Below, one piece after another: positions 46,944 to 58,308 of a stretch of 64,000 nucleotides of DNA. The stretch is from Voacanga thouarsii. Taxonomy: Eukaryota > Streptophyta > Magnoliopsida > Gentianales > Apocynaceae. The stretch lies in the NCBI GenBank assembly GCA_026120185.1, contig JANUWF010002342.1, forward strand, positions 4,646,001 to 4,710,000, given 5' to 3'. Positions within the stretch are counted from its first letter, which is position 1, and every line of letters starts with the position of its first letter. The notes under the pieces are model-generated. The model was not told where the DNA came from, ran no database searches, and saw only the letters and a program-made list of their open reading frames with translations. A program made the translations under genes and the position numbers.

Positions 46944-48005
46944 ATATTCCTTTCCAGCATACCACGTAGCCTATTACTTGTGGAGATAGAAGGGTCGACG
47001 AAGATCAGTGGAGGATGTTAGTTGATTATTAGCGTTTAGAGGATGTGCAAGTCATATAATTAACTCTATTAGAATTTTTATATTGTGAAGTTGTTTAAAT
47101 ATATAAGATGATTATGGTATGTTTTTGTTACATATTAACTATGTTGGTGATGCACAGGTAGAGGCTGTGCAGAACAGCAAGAATCGGTCACATATTACAT
47201 AACCAGCAGCCACAGGAAGGATACCACATTCTGTAATACTTGATCAGGTATTTAGATTATCGTATATGCCATTATTTTGTCTTTATTAGTAGATTGTAAA
47301 AAAAAATCTTATTTTTATAAATATTATCTAATTAACTGTTGTTCATGTTTGCAGAGGGCCTCACAAGGCCAGTCGACGTCACAGTATGATATGTTTCTTG
47401 CGACACGAAGGTGGCGTGGTCGGCAGGTTAATGGTTTGACTGTTTATATGATTGTAAGGCATTTTTAATGCCTTACTTTGCTGAGTTATTAAAATATGAC
47501 AAAATGAATACATTAACTTTAATATTAACTTACTATGTATGTTATTTCTTAATTTTGTAGGACCAATTAGAGGTAGAGTGGTTGGCACTTCTTGACTTTA
47601 AGCGCACTGAGGAGGCAAAGGATCTGATTTTTCAGCACATGTTCGGTCCAGATATGAAGGGTCGTGTTAGATGTCAAGGAAAGGGACCAACACCAACCTT
47701 TGTTAGACATTCATCCGGCTATTCTACTGAGGTTGAGGAGGCTATCAGAGTCCAGGTTGAGAATCCAGACTATGCAAGTCGAGATGGAGGCATATATGGA
47801 GGCACGTGTAAAAGCTATACAAGCCGAGATGGAGGCACGTTTGGAATTAACTCTATCCCCCAGAGCTAACATAGGTGCATTTGTCACAACTCCTAAACCT
47901 TCATCTAGTGCCTCTACGGCCTCTCTTGGTGTTGGTTCTACATCTCGTCCCCATGGACAACCTGAAGCTCCTGATGATGATGCTGCTAGTGATCAGCATG
48001 ATTGA

Positions 48006-48284
48006 GTCATTTTTTTTTTTTTTTGCTATTGTTGTGTATGAGTAGTATTTGGGATTGATACATTTTATTTTCTACTTTTTCTATACGTACTATTACTTGT
48101 ACACATTTTAGTTTCATTTTGGTTTCTTTATAGTTTGATTGATATTGGCTTTGTTGATGAATTTTTTTTTTCGATTTTGGTTGTAATTGTGTTGAACTTT
48201 TGGCTTGGTTAGGTTTAATTTGCAGGTGGTAGATGCTCAAATAAATAAATAAATTATGAAAGGGGGGGGGGGGGATCTAAAAAC
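48006..48284. other. 3' non-coding region of the CACTA TnpA-like gene
   Basis: T-rich stretch following the stop at 48003-48005, with T-runs and a poly-G run near 48262-48274. No gene is seen. Confidence 0.55.
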
Positions 48285-48845
48285 GACCGTCCAACCGTCG
48301 TTTTTACTTATGCTCGCAATTGTTGAGTATTTGTGACGGTTACAACCGTTGTAGTTAACCGTCGCAAATACTAATTAATTGCGACGGTAGTAATTACAAC
48401 GGCTGGCAACTGTCGCAATTGCTAAGCATTTGTGACGATTACGGCCATCGTAATTACTACCGTCGCAAGATATATTGCCACGGTTGTAATTATGGTGGCT
48501 TGATACTGTCGTAAATACTTAACAATTGCAACGGTTAGGGCCGTCGCGAATAATCATTGCAATTAACAAATATTTGCGACGGTTTAAAACCGTCGTATTT
48601 ACGGAATAATTGCGACAAATTTTTCACAAAATATGACAATTCGCAGAATCTCAACCTGGACGAGTAATTGCGACGCTTTTCCCTGACCGTCGTATTTATA
48701 TTGTTGCATTAGATAAATACGACGATTTTTTGGCCTTTTTAAAATAAAAACGACAGCATTATATACGATGGCCGAGAAACCTTCATTTGACCATCGTTTT
48801 TACTATAAAATACGACGGTATTTTCTCAACCGTCGTATTTGTCTG
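48285..48845. repeat. CACTA right subterminal repeat block
   Basis: Many copies of GCGACGGTT/AACCGTCG(C/T)AA in both orientations, forming imperfect palindromes. It mirrors the left block at 21405-21790 but is denser and longer. Confidence 0.88.
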
Positions 48846-48846
48846 A

Positions 48847-48859
48847 ATTTTTAGTAGTG
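48847..48859 (-). repeat. CACTA right terminal inverted repeat
   Basis: ATTTTTAGTAGTG, followed by the TSD ATA (48860-48862) and resumed SIRE coding sequence. Confidence 0.88.
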
Positions 48860-48862
48860 ATA

Positions 48863-50955
48863 GGATCATTAAGATATAATACATAGACATTATCGATGCG
48901 GTTGACAATAAAAAATGATTTCATCAGTAGAATTATCAATGATAGTGCATGAATCTTTTTCAAAATTAACCTTAGAACCATTTTCACACAAATGACTAAT
49001 ACTAAGCAAGTTGTACTTCAATTCACCAATCAATAATACTTACTTCATAATGATGGAGGATCCCTTACCAACATTACCTATACCAAGTATTTTTTTTTCC
49101 TTTTTCTTATATCCAAATCTGATAAATTCATCATTTGCAGCTTAAATGTCTTCCATTAGTGCTGTATTTTCTGTCATATGTCTTGAGCATCCACTATCCA
49201 AGACCCACTTTGTGGAGCTCAATTTTTGCAGTTGATATACCTATGTATGAGATGGAAGAATGACTTTTGGTATCCACATTTTCTTGGGTCTACAGGGATT
49301 AGTAATGGTTCTTCTAAATTTTCAAATTATTTTTGTATCGGATTCCACTTTCTTTCTAACATGACACCTAGATGCTTTGTGTCTAGATTTTTCACAATAT
49401 GTGCAACAAATATGAGTCGTGTATGAAGAAATAGATTTCACAAAAAAGGATCTATAATTTATAGCTTTGTTTTCATGTCTATAGCCGAGACCATTTTAGT
49501 TTCCAGCTACGTGTTGTGCACCAAGTAGTTTTTCAGATTGTTTTTGCCATTTGTAAATTTCCCAATGCACGTGGTGAGGTCATCTACTCTATTTTTCATA
49601 CATCAAAATTACTTAGCATAATTTCAAAAGAAAGTACTTTGTCACATAAACATTTATTTTCAAGTGATATACATTGCAAAGAAGTTAGGATAACATCTTT
49701 TTTAACATTTTAGCACATAATGGAATCAAGTAAAACTTTGTTCTCATTCAACAGCTTTGCATTATTATCTAACAAGGAATCAATTTTTATTTTTATCTCC
49801 TTATTTCTTCTAGATATTTTTTTGAGTTTATGAAATATGTCAAAAGTAGCTCATTAGGATCATCGGTTTTCTCACAATTAGAACTATGCAATTTAGATAT
49901 CAAATTAGAGGAAGCAGTATTTACCTTATCTTCTATGACCATAAAGCTTATGTTTGCTTTTTCACTATCAATTCATAGCTTTCTTCAATCTCTAAGTCAA
50001 TTTGATCCCAAGTCCTAATCATTCCTTTTCTTTTCTTCTTGTTGTGCTTGGCTTCTCTTCTTTTAGCTATTTGGCAATTAGCAATAAAATGCTCCGTACT
50101 CTTGTATTCATAGCACTGAGGTTTAAGAGGCGAAGTTGGTCCTTTCTTTTAACAAACTTCTTCCTTTTGCTAAAGTTGCCACCATCGCTAAGTCTTCATT
50201 GTCCAGATCAACGCCACTATCACTTTCAGATTGTTCACTGATAGCTTCATTGTTTCCAGGTTTTAAAGTTGTTCCTCGTTTGCCTCAGTCATCGTCATCA
50301 TGCTAGAGTTTTATTTCATGAGTCAAGAGAGATCTGATAAGCTCTTCAGTTGGTAAGCTATTTAAATTCTTGGATTCCTTCACAGCTAAGGTTTTTGGCT
50401 ACCAGCTTTTTGGCAAAGCATCAAGTAACTTTCTATTTTGCTCACCAAAGGAATAGATTTTCCTATATGCATTCAGTCCATCCATGATGTTTGCGAATCT
50501 TTTGAACATATCAATTATGTTCTCACTTGGCTTCATAGTGAACAACTCATAATCTCAGACTAAAAATCCAAACTTTATTCCTTTACTTGATTAGTCCCTT
50601 AATGGGTGATTTCAAGTAATTTCCATATATCATGAGCAAAACCACAACCAATCACTCGATTGTATTCATTTGCATCGAGAGCACAACATAAAATATTAAT
50701 TGCCTAATAATTTAAGATCATTTTAGCATTGTCATCACTGCTGTGTTCTTCACTTCTTTTAGGCACTATTTTGCCTTCAACTACTTTGGTTGGGACGAAT
50801 GGTCCCTTTTCAATAAAATTCCACAGCTCAAACTTTATTAAGCAAACATATATCTTCATTCTGTTTTTCTAGAATGTGTATTTGCTTCTATTGAATATAG
50901 GAGGTCTGTTTGTTAAAGACCCATCAATGTAAGGCAGTGAAGATGTGTTTGCCAT
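48863..50955 (-). pseudogene. gag: SIRE-type gag, protease and start of GAG-pre-integrase (broken)
   Basis: ATG at 50955 begins MANTSSLPYIDGS, followed by RPPIFNRSKYTF, NRMKIYVCLIKFELW and GPFVPTK, the N-terminal gag signature of this copia group. Further pieces are DANEYNRVIGC and the knuckle region CYEYKSTEHFIANC (near 50120-50075), in which the second Cys is Tyr. The protease active site reads WVLDSGCSRHMTEN (about 49210-49170). The reading reaches the pre-integrase region (RIDNVYVLYLNDPI) at the CACTA insertion and continues beyond it at 21389. Numerous stops and frameshifts. Confidence 0.8.
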
Positions 50956-51001
50956 CTGGATCTTTTCTACAAAACTGTTAAATCAAAGATAATATAAACC
51001 A

Positions 51002-51016
51002 ACTCTCTAATACCAA
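51002..51016 (-). other. Primer-binding site of the SIRE-type element
   Basis: TTGGTATTAGAGAG on the minus strand, one base after the LTR end at 51018. It is a decayed form of the initiator-Met site TGGTATCAGAGC. Confidence 0.8.
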
Positions 51017-53576
51017 TTGATAAACCTTAGAAGAGAGATGAATAAGGTTTATAGCAAACAAATACAAATTTTCAAATCCTTTTAATGACTAGTGAGATGA
51101 AGCTGGAAGACATATGCAATTAAAATAGAATATGCTGATAAGCTTTTAGAAGCTTAGTCAGTAATCTCACTAAATCTGCACTAAATGAAAAATAGAGAGA
51201 TCAAATTTAAAATGGGTAGATTAAGACATTAAAGATGGACTTACGATAAAACACAAAAGGACTTAAATCATATCATTTATTGAAAAAAATGTAGTGATTT
51301 TCTGATTTGACAAGGTATCAAAAATGCATCCACAACTTTCAAATTTAAATGCACAAGAATAGACCAAGGGGTTTATAGTGGTTCGATCTTCAACTTATCT
51401 ACATCTATTATCTTAAGTCCATACTTAAGGATTTCAACTCAACTATTAAAATCTTTTTTTCCAAATCAATGTTGGTAAGCAACACCAATCTTACACAAGA
51501 AGATCTCCATACTTGATTTTACACCCAACCTCTTTAAACTCAATAATCAAGTCTCACATAATTAGGTTTTACTTCCTTAATCTTGATACAAAGAAAACTA
51601 CGGAAATAATACAGAAAGAGCTCACAAATTGAACACATTTAAACAATCTAAGCACAAACACCTTTTTAATTTTGGAGCAATTTGATCTAACTTTGAAGCA
51701 TAAATGAAAAGGGAGATTTTTGTATTTTAAAGTGTAAGAGTATTTCTACATGAGTTAACAGAAAAATCTGTTTAAAAAAATGATTTTTAGAAGCTTTTAT
51801 AAGAGCTAAACCTAAAATCCCAACGGCTAGTTACTTCTGTCAAGATTTTTAGGATTTTGGATTCACAAATTGGAAAGACATGGTCTAAAATGTGAGTCCA
51901 AAATGGTACTTTATGTAAATAGATATATTTTTAAAAATGCTATAGATCATTTGATGGAGTTTTAGATTTAGAGGTCCATCTAAAACTGCTTCAACCAAAA
52001 ATCCAGATTTAGAAATATCTTCTTTTTGAAATCATTTGTAAGTGCTTCAAGGTAAAAAAAAAAAAAAAATGAACATAAGAAAAAGAGACATGGGAATTTA
52101 TAAATAATATTTTAATAACAATTCCTAGTTTATAATTCTTCAAAAGGGCTTCTCGGTATGCAATCTCTTAGGTTGGAGTTATACTTGATCAACCACTCTT
52201 GGATTCCATTGCTTAAAGTTTTTTAGCAGTTTCATTAGCACATCTTGGATGAACTAAAGTCAAACATGTCCTATTACATATGGATAACACAAGTTAGTGT
52301 TAGTATTGTGCCCTAGAGGTAATTACTTGTTCTTTATATATGACACATTTGTTTTATAATACAATGTATTATTTATGTTTCAATTTGTTTTCTTTACTTT
52401 CATATAAAATAACTGTTAGATAAAGTCCCTAATACAATACTGTGTTAAGAAAATTATGATATAAATCATGATGTGAGATTCCTACTACACTGTATAGTAT
52501 TAGTACTTTAATAATCCATAGTCATAGTATTAATGAGATAGGACATCATTAATGCATTAAGATTAACACGTGTTAAACTTTCTAATTTAATCAAGCGGTG
52601 GTTCTTACATTCGTGAGTATTGTAATACTCAAAGTTAACACGTGGATGCTTGTTAATAAAATAAATATATTGGATGACCTGACTATGAGACAATCACATG
52701 AATAATTATGTAGTGCCAGTGATAGAATCTCATTATAGCAAATGTATAAGTATCCTTAGACTTGAGATCTCCAATATATTTTGTTTGCTAAGCATTGTAT
52801 TTTGATTCCAATCTCTGGAGCCAAATCGAGGGTCACCTATGGGATGGATATTGAGTACAATATGGGGTAAACGAAAATAGCTAAGATGGTCAATAAAGGA
52901 TTTACCGCTCCTAATAGTAGGAGCGAATATCTCACGGCTACTTGTTGGAATTACTACTCGTGAAATTCTTGGCCAAGGTAATTGTGTATTGGAAACAGTT
53001 CTAATTGATACACATATAGCGTAGTGGATTCCTGGTAGAAGTATTAATATATTCAGGCCAGAATTAATATATTTTTTGGAGGGAATTGGCAGTAATTCCG
53101 TACTCCAAACCGAATGAGATATTATATGGTGAAGGGAATTTATTGCACTGTAATTTGTTATTAAATGATTCATGTCAAGCCACTTGACTTCTTGGACTCT
53201 TGGGTGGTCATGATGTGTTGCTAGATACCACTCATAATCTGCAGAATATGGATTTATTAATTGATGAATTAATAAACTAATCTTGATTAGAATTAATAGA
53301 TTAATTCTAAATTATTGAGGATTATTAATGTGAAACCCCAGTCAAAGCCGACCTTAGAGTAAGAGGGTTGAGATACATATCATGCTTTACTTCATGATTA
53401 AATACATTTTCATATGATTTCTATGTGCTTTAGATTTGAGTTTTATTGTTTTGAAGTCTTGTTTGTGAGTATTGTGTGAGAGGGGCAAAATGGTAATTTT
53501 TAGCCTAGGTGAAAATAGGGAGATAGACTGTGGATTGAGTAGAAAATAATTCTTCTAGTGGAAATAGCAACAAGAG

Positions 53577-53640
53577 TTGTTGTGGTTTAGTGGTTAGAGC
53601 CTTAGAATTAATTTTTGAGGTCTTGGGTTCAAATTCCATC
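53577..53640 (+). other. tRNA-like sequence with RNA polymerase III A and B boxes
   Basis: TGGTTTAGTGG (53583-53593) fits the A box and GGTTCAAATTC (53626-53636) fits the B box, with normal spacing of about 32 bases. No proper acceptor stem is obvious. It could be the head of a tRNA-derived SINE within the LTR or a decayed tRNA gene. Confidence 0.4.
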
Positions 53641-55270
53641 ATAGAAACTTTAGCTAGAATAAATTTTATTTTTGCTTGAGGGGGAGTTGGTTTCGGCCTT
53701 AAGGGCCTAGATCAAGGTGGTGATAATGACCTAGGAAAGACATGTTAGGAGAATTCTCATTTCACTCCTTTGTTCTTCTCGAAATTCCTAAAGGGAATTC
53801 ATTCTCCCTTGATCTTTAGTTTTCCTTAATTTTCAACTCCTTAGTTTGATCAAGGTGTTCTATCCTTTTCCTTTCCAGTAAATTCAGTAAAGTGCGGAGG
53901 TCTTTTAGGATCAAAATGTCCTAGTAAAAGGCTTCTCATGGTTTGGAAATGTGAATGAATTGTGGAAAATTTCAAGAGGAAAAATCCCTCTAGAAAGCTT
54001 GCTGAAATTTCACTCTATAGCTAGTTCACCTTCCTTCTTGGAGTGAACTGAAATTTTCCAGCTTGTGTACCTTCAAAATGTCGAACTTCTTAGCTAACAT
54101 TTACTTCCAAATGCTGCCAGAAAAATGGCCTTAATATCAGCTTGAAACATGAATTATTTCTGCCATTTTCAGACTGCAAAAAGCTGTGCAAAACCAGTGA
54201 AAATTCTGGGCAAAATCGCAGCTTTGGAGGTCCAAAACCAAGCTGTTTTCTTCCAGATTTTGTGCAGCACCTTAGCCATGTTTTTCCTTCATGAAGAAGG
54301 ATGGAAACCAGCCTTGAATACCCCTGAAAACCCCCCTTCAATCTCGCTGCATCTCAGCTGGAAGAGGCGAACGAAATTCTGCCCAGAAAAATTCTGTGCA
54401 GCGAAAAAAAACTGGGCAATCAAATGTCCAGCTTTGTTTTCTGTTCATCTTCCAGCCAAAGCACCAACCTACTTCTGTCAAGACCTCCCTTAAACCACCA
54501 TTAACAGAGCTCCATTGTTTCCTTTGAGCTTCTACACGAAATTCCATCAATGGCTGTCCGAAAATCTCTCCAACAAATCCCTGCAATTTAGCTTGATTAC
54601 CTTCCAAAATTCCAGCCATCTTATTTAGCAACCTTTCATGATAACTTGCTCAATTGACCAGACTTCTTTTTCATCTTTGTACCCCTTAGTTTCGGCCATC
54701 ATAAGCCTTGTAGAACCAGCTTTAATTCCTCAGAAAAGCCACACATTCAGTCGGCCATAGGAGACTTCAAAGCTGTCCAGAAAAATCAAGATATCCTAGA
54801 ATATTTACTTTCCAAATTCTCTTCCTAAAAATATTCTTCAAGGATTGTAACAACTAATCTTTCCTTTCCCTTCCAAATTAGAAAAATCACTCCCTAAACC
54901 CTACAGAATTTCGGCAGCCCCAATTCCACAGAAATTTGGCAGCTTCCTCTTCTCTCTCTCTCTATTTTCTCTAGCTACCAAGAACACACACACTACACCA
55001 AGAACACCTACTACCTTCTTACACCTAATACACCTCCAAACCACTTCAAACCCTCACGAAAATCTCCAGATTTGATTTACTCGTTGTTGTGAATCCATCA
55101 ACACCCTTATTAACATCAAACTCCGCAAATCATCTTGCTACTTTGGATCAAAAACCAGAAAATTTTGTGAAGGACAAGAACATCTTTAAGGTAAACTTAT
55201 TTTAACAACTTCATTTTCTCCAAACTTGATCTCTAATGAAAACCTATATGAATAAACATACTAATGATCT

Positions 55271-55290
55271 CTTCTTCTTCTTCTTCTTCT

Positions 55291-55330
<40 letters not shown>
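55271..55330. repeat. (CTT)n/(CT)n microsatellite
   Basis: CTT repeat passing into a CT repeat of about 35 bases, in the 4.3-kb solo LTR. Confidence 0.95.
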
Positions 55331-55331
<1 letters not shown>

Positions 55332-58308
55332 GGCCGAAATTCCCTCCCTTGGCCGAATGGTCTCTTTTTCCATAACCATGCTTTCGCCACCTCTCTTGGA
55401 CAAGATTAGCCATCTAGGAGTGGAGATCTACTCTAAACTCTTTCAAAGCATTCATCAACCAAGTAAGTACCTTCAATCTTCTTTTTAAACTCTAGAATCA
55501 TGTCTCTAGGATTATGTTGTTAGTAGGTGGACGGTGATAGGATTTGAGTATATATAATTATTGTTGAGATTGAAGCATAAGCAATTGTATGATTGTGAAG
55601 GAGATGGGATTTATGCATGAAAGTTCATCTTGGATGATTGTATGTTGATTTGAGGGTTGATGCATGTCATAGGTAGTATTTGTGATGAAGCATGCTAGAG
55701 ATTATGTCACCTTTGATGAATAGGAGTTTATGCATGATTAGATTATTGAAGCCATGATCATGTTTATGCTAGCAAAGGTTAAATCATGTCTTAATAAATT
55801 TGGATCTATACCTAGATGCAAGATTTGGATGATTTGATGAATCGAAGGATTGTGTATATTATTGATTGTGGTTGGCCATAGAATCTTGATCATGATCTAG
55901 TTGTTCTTAAGCTAATTTTAGTTCATGAATAAAATATTCAATAATAATTTTGCTAGTGAATTTCGAAAAACCCTAGGAAGGGTAGATTTGGAATTATTAT
56001 ATATATAAATGATATTTTAGCCAAATAAATAATGATTTGGCTAGAAAGTAAAATAAATAAATATTATTAAAAAAAGAAAATAAAGAAATCAATTTAAGCC
56101 TTTATGAAAAAGATTTATGCTTAGTAAAATATTTACTAAATCAAAACCCCTAAGGATTTACTTATTATTTTCCAAGAAATGCTTATTCAATTTAATCTGA
56201 ACTAGTTTTAACTATAAATTATTTTCTAACAACTAAACTATCATTAAATCACTATTTTACCTAGTACCACCTATGACTCTTGATCAAATAAACTCTAAAT
56301 TTTCCTTAACAAGATTTAAACTTTCAACTTATTAGAATTTATTTCCCAAACCATTAATTATTTTAAATAACAAATTAAACTTAGCTTATAAACCTACTTA
56401 TTTATTATTTTGCCTTAAAGCTTGGGACACTAGGATCATGGTAGTAGTGAAATGAGTTGATTTAAAATTAAGGAAGTGGATTGTAGCTTGAATCTGATTA
56501 AGGTTTGTATTTACCCATGTGGGGTTAGGTCAGCTGTTCGAGACCTTGTTGTTGTGAGCAAGAATCAGGTAAACTCCTACATAAAACCTATCGACGTGAA
56601 ATGTTTTCCTTATGGCAAGCTAAATATGGAGTGTATGGACACTCGTTTATTTAAAGGTAATTGAGGGTTGAAATTGTTCTTATTTCCAACACTTAAATTA
56701 TTTAAAAGTTACCGAGCAGATTTTCCAAACTTAAAACTCTTTCTAAAATTGATTGTTCCCAAAACTTTGGAAACCCTCAAATTACTATTTTCGTGAAGAG
56801 TAATGCTTTGTTCATTTTATCCCAAGTGGGAAACGTCGTTGAGTACTCAATAAGGGTGGACTACTAAGACTAGTCTTTGAAGGGTTAGGGTAAGTCTCTC
56901 AGCAGGTGGCCACCTCTAAGGGGTGAGTCCTTCCCGGATAAGATGTCAGTCCAGTGAGTCGTGCCGGTCCGAGTTAGCAGTTTGTTTTCAATCAAGTGAC
57001 TGTGTTTTGCCGGAATGGACACCCGATTGTTGTTTGGGTATAGAGAAGGAGGAGTATCTTGCCCAGTAGGCCGATCACCTACTTTTGTCAGTCTGCATAA
57101 AGTGTCGGCATTCTGACCGGTTATGGGGCCCAACGTGTGGTAACGCATATCCCTTTCTTTCGAGTGGTTGATTTCATTACTTGTGTACGGCTAGATAAGC
57201 CAAAACGCCACTCTTTCTTTTGACTAATGCTTGATGCTTGCCAATATTTCTCTTATAAAAGTTTCACACTTTGCATCCACAAATTGATTTCACTAAACAC
57301 CCAAAGCACACACGGACTTATTGAGATTTCTGTCTCATCATCTTTCTATCATGATTTCAGGATGATCCTGCTGTGGAGTTGAGTGGCTAGTAATATCTGC
57401 TTTGTAAGAGAATGTGTCTTTTGATTTTATGTATTGCTTTGGGGAAGCGAGAGTGGATAATTTTATTTATGGTTTTTGTTTTGGAATTCATGGATTTATT
57501 CTTGAAGTTTTCTTTGGGTTGTAATAACTTTTTAAGTTAAATATTATTTTTATTCCACAATTTGTTTGTGTGACCTAGTTATATAGACCCCTTGTCCTTT
57601 GGATGGGGTGACATCCCCGGCCCTGGCGGGCCTAGGCTTCGGGGTGTTACAATTAATCTCAAAGACATTTGGATTAATTTGTATTCACTACCAATAGACC
57701 GAAAAATCTAATAGGTCACACACAATAAAGGACTAAGTACTTAAGACGTTCTTTGATAACATTATGTGGTTAATTATGAGAAGAAGAAATTACTGTGGTC
57801 AAATTATAATTAGTTATAATTTTTTAGTCAAATTATAATTGTGAGAACTTGTAGGTTCCAATTACAACTAAAAAAATTCTAATTCTTTTATTTAAACAAC
57901 ATTTTCCCCTTCTTCTTCTCGGTGATTTTACCCTAGCCGCCATACATTCTCTGCTAGCACAGAGACTATGTTCTAGCATTCTTGAGAGCATACCTCGTGT
58001 GGCTATTATCAGAGCTAACCTCACACTGAGATTGGAGTGGCTCGTGTTAGACGCCGGTATAGATTGGTTTTTGGAACGAGTGTATTTGGATTGCGCTTTA
58101 GTCATTCAACGTGAAGAGAAAGTTTTGAGCAACAGAGATAAAACCCGTGTTTTTCTTTTGCCTGTTTAAATCATATGCGTATAATCTTGGGTTGGAATTT
58201 CTATTTTTCCACTACTATAAGTGTTTTAGTATTTCTAAAATCCCTACAGTTTGTCCTCATTAATGTTTGTCATAAATCAAAACACAGGAGAATACCCTTA
58301 GGTTAACA

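Larger units (their letters stand above)
37029..48005 (+). pseudogene. TnpA-like (Transposase_24-type) gene of the CACTA element, split by a copia insertion
   Basis: The encoded protein would bind subterminal repeats and assist CACTA transposition. A first coding piece (37029-37118) reads DWKDYKSKLK and is cut by the copia element. It resumes at 46949 and includes RVDEDQWRMLVDY (near 46994-47030), a typical Transposase_24 signature. Further exon-like pieces follow at about 47160-47246 (NSKNRSH), 47354-47427 (STSQYDMFLATRRWRGRQ) and 47562 onward (DQLEVEWLALLDFKRTEEAK, then GRVRCQGKGPTP). A frame change near 47760 leads to a Glu/Ala/Arg-rich helix (EMEAYMEARVKAIQAEMEAR) and an Asp-rich end at 48005. 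Introns with GT..AG ends are inferred at 47050-47157, 47246-47354 and 47427-47561. Stops at several places make it non-functional. Confidence 0.7.
21390..48859 (+). mobile_element. CACTA (En/Spm) DNA transposon carrying two nested retrotransposons
   Basis: Termini are CACTACAAAAA (21390) and TTTTTAGTAGTG (48859), the CACTA signature. A 3-bp TSD ATA (21387-21389 and 48860-48862) separates it cleanly from SIRE coding sequence. Subterminal blocks at both ends hold many CGACGGTT/AACCGTCG units. Its own genic DNA is reduced to a TnpA-like (Transposase_24-type) gene on the + strand, which ends at 48005. No TnpD-type transposase was found, so it would depend on another element. Without the Tat element (22739-33530) and the copia element (37119-46943) it would be about 6.8 kb. 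Confidence 0.9.
53329..57651 (+). repeat. Gypsy solo LTR of 4.3 kb
   Basis: Ends TGTGAAACCCC and GGGGTGTTACA are near-perfect inverted ends, as in Tekay/Del LTRs, flanked by the TSD ATTAA (53324-53328 and 57652-57656). No retroelement gene or PBS is seen inside. The tail (56820-57640) with GC-richer GGTGACATCCCCGGCCC just before the end also fits a chromovirus LTR. It contains a microsatellite and a tRNA-like box pair. Confidence 0.8.
52298..58248 (+). repeat. Angela-like copia solo LTR, itself interrupted
   Basis: Starts TGTTAGTATTGTGCCCTAGAGG, closely resembling the conserved start of Angela-type copia LTRs, and ends ATCCCTACA. Flanks are GTTAG (52293-52297) and GTTTG (58249-58253), a TSD with one mismatch. 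Without the inserted 4.3-kb LTR it is about 1.6 kb, the usual Angela LTR size. No PBS or internal genes. Family by similarity of the start only. Confidence 0.75.
12607..58308 (-). mobile_element. SIRE-type Ty1/copia retrotransposon, split by three further insertions
   Basis: The element is bounded by TGATAAACC... at 12607 and ...GTTAACA at 58308, with the 5-bp TSD TGCTT on both sides. On the minus strand it has a 5' LTR, PBS, gag (50955 down), protease and GAG-pre-integrase (to 48863), integrase, RT and RNase H (21389 to about 19250), then an extra ~3-kb region with an env-like ORF, and the 3' LTR. SIRE assignment rests on the close agreement of RT/RNase H with sirevirus proteins and the extra ORF downstream of pol. 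LTRs are about 1.33 kb once nested insertions are removed. All genes are broken and the RT catalytic motif reads YVND instead of YVDD. Confidence 0.88.
51018..58308 (-). repeat. 5' LTR of the SIRE-type element, interrupted by nested LTRs
   Basis: Parts 51018-52297 and 58254-58308 together give about 1.33 kb and match the 3' LTR. The gap is filled by an Angela-like solo LTR. The end GTTAACA at 58308 is followed by the TSD TGCTT. Confidence 0.88.

Noticed and set aside
48285..48845. CRISPR-like array of short repeats
   Set aside because: Units occur in both orientations with irregular spacing next to CACTA ends, in plant DNA. They are transposon subterminal repeats.
54090..54631. Overlapping frames of 83-114 codons in the 4.3-kb LTR
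   Set aside because: Opposite-strand overlaps inside an LTR, with composition typical of non-coding DNA and no recognised domain.
55264..55488. 74-codon frame starting with a long Ser run
   Set aside because: Product of the CTT/CT microsatellite.
57833..58105. 90-codon minus frame in the Angela-like LTR
   Set aside because: Lies in the transcribed end of an LTR. No similarity recognised, most likely chance.
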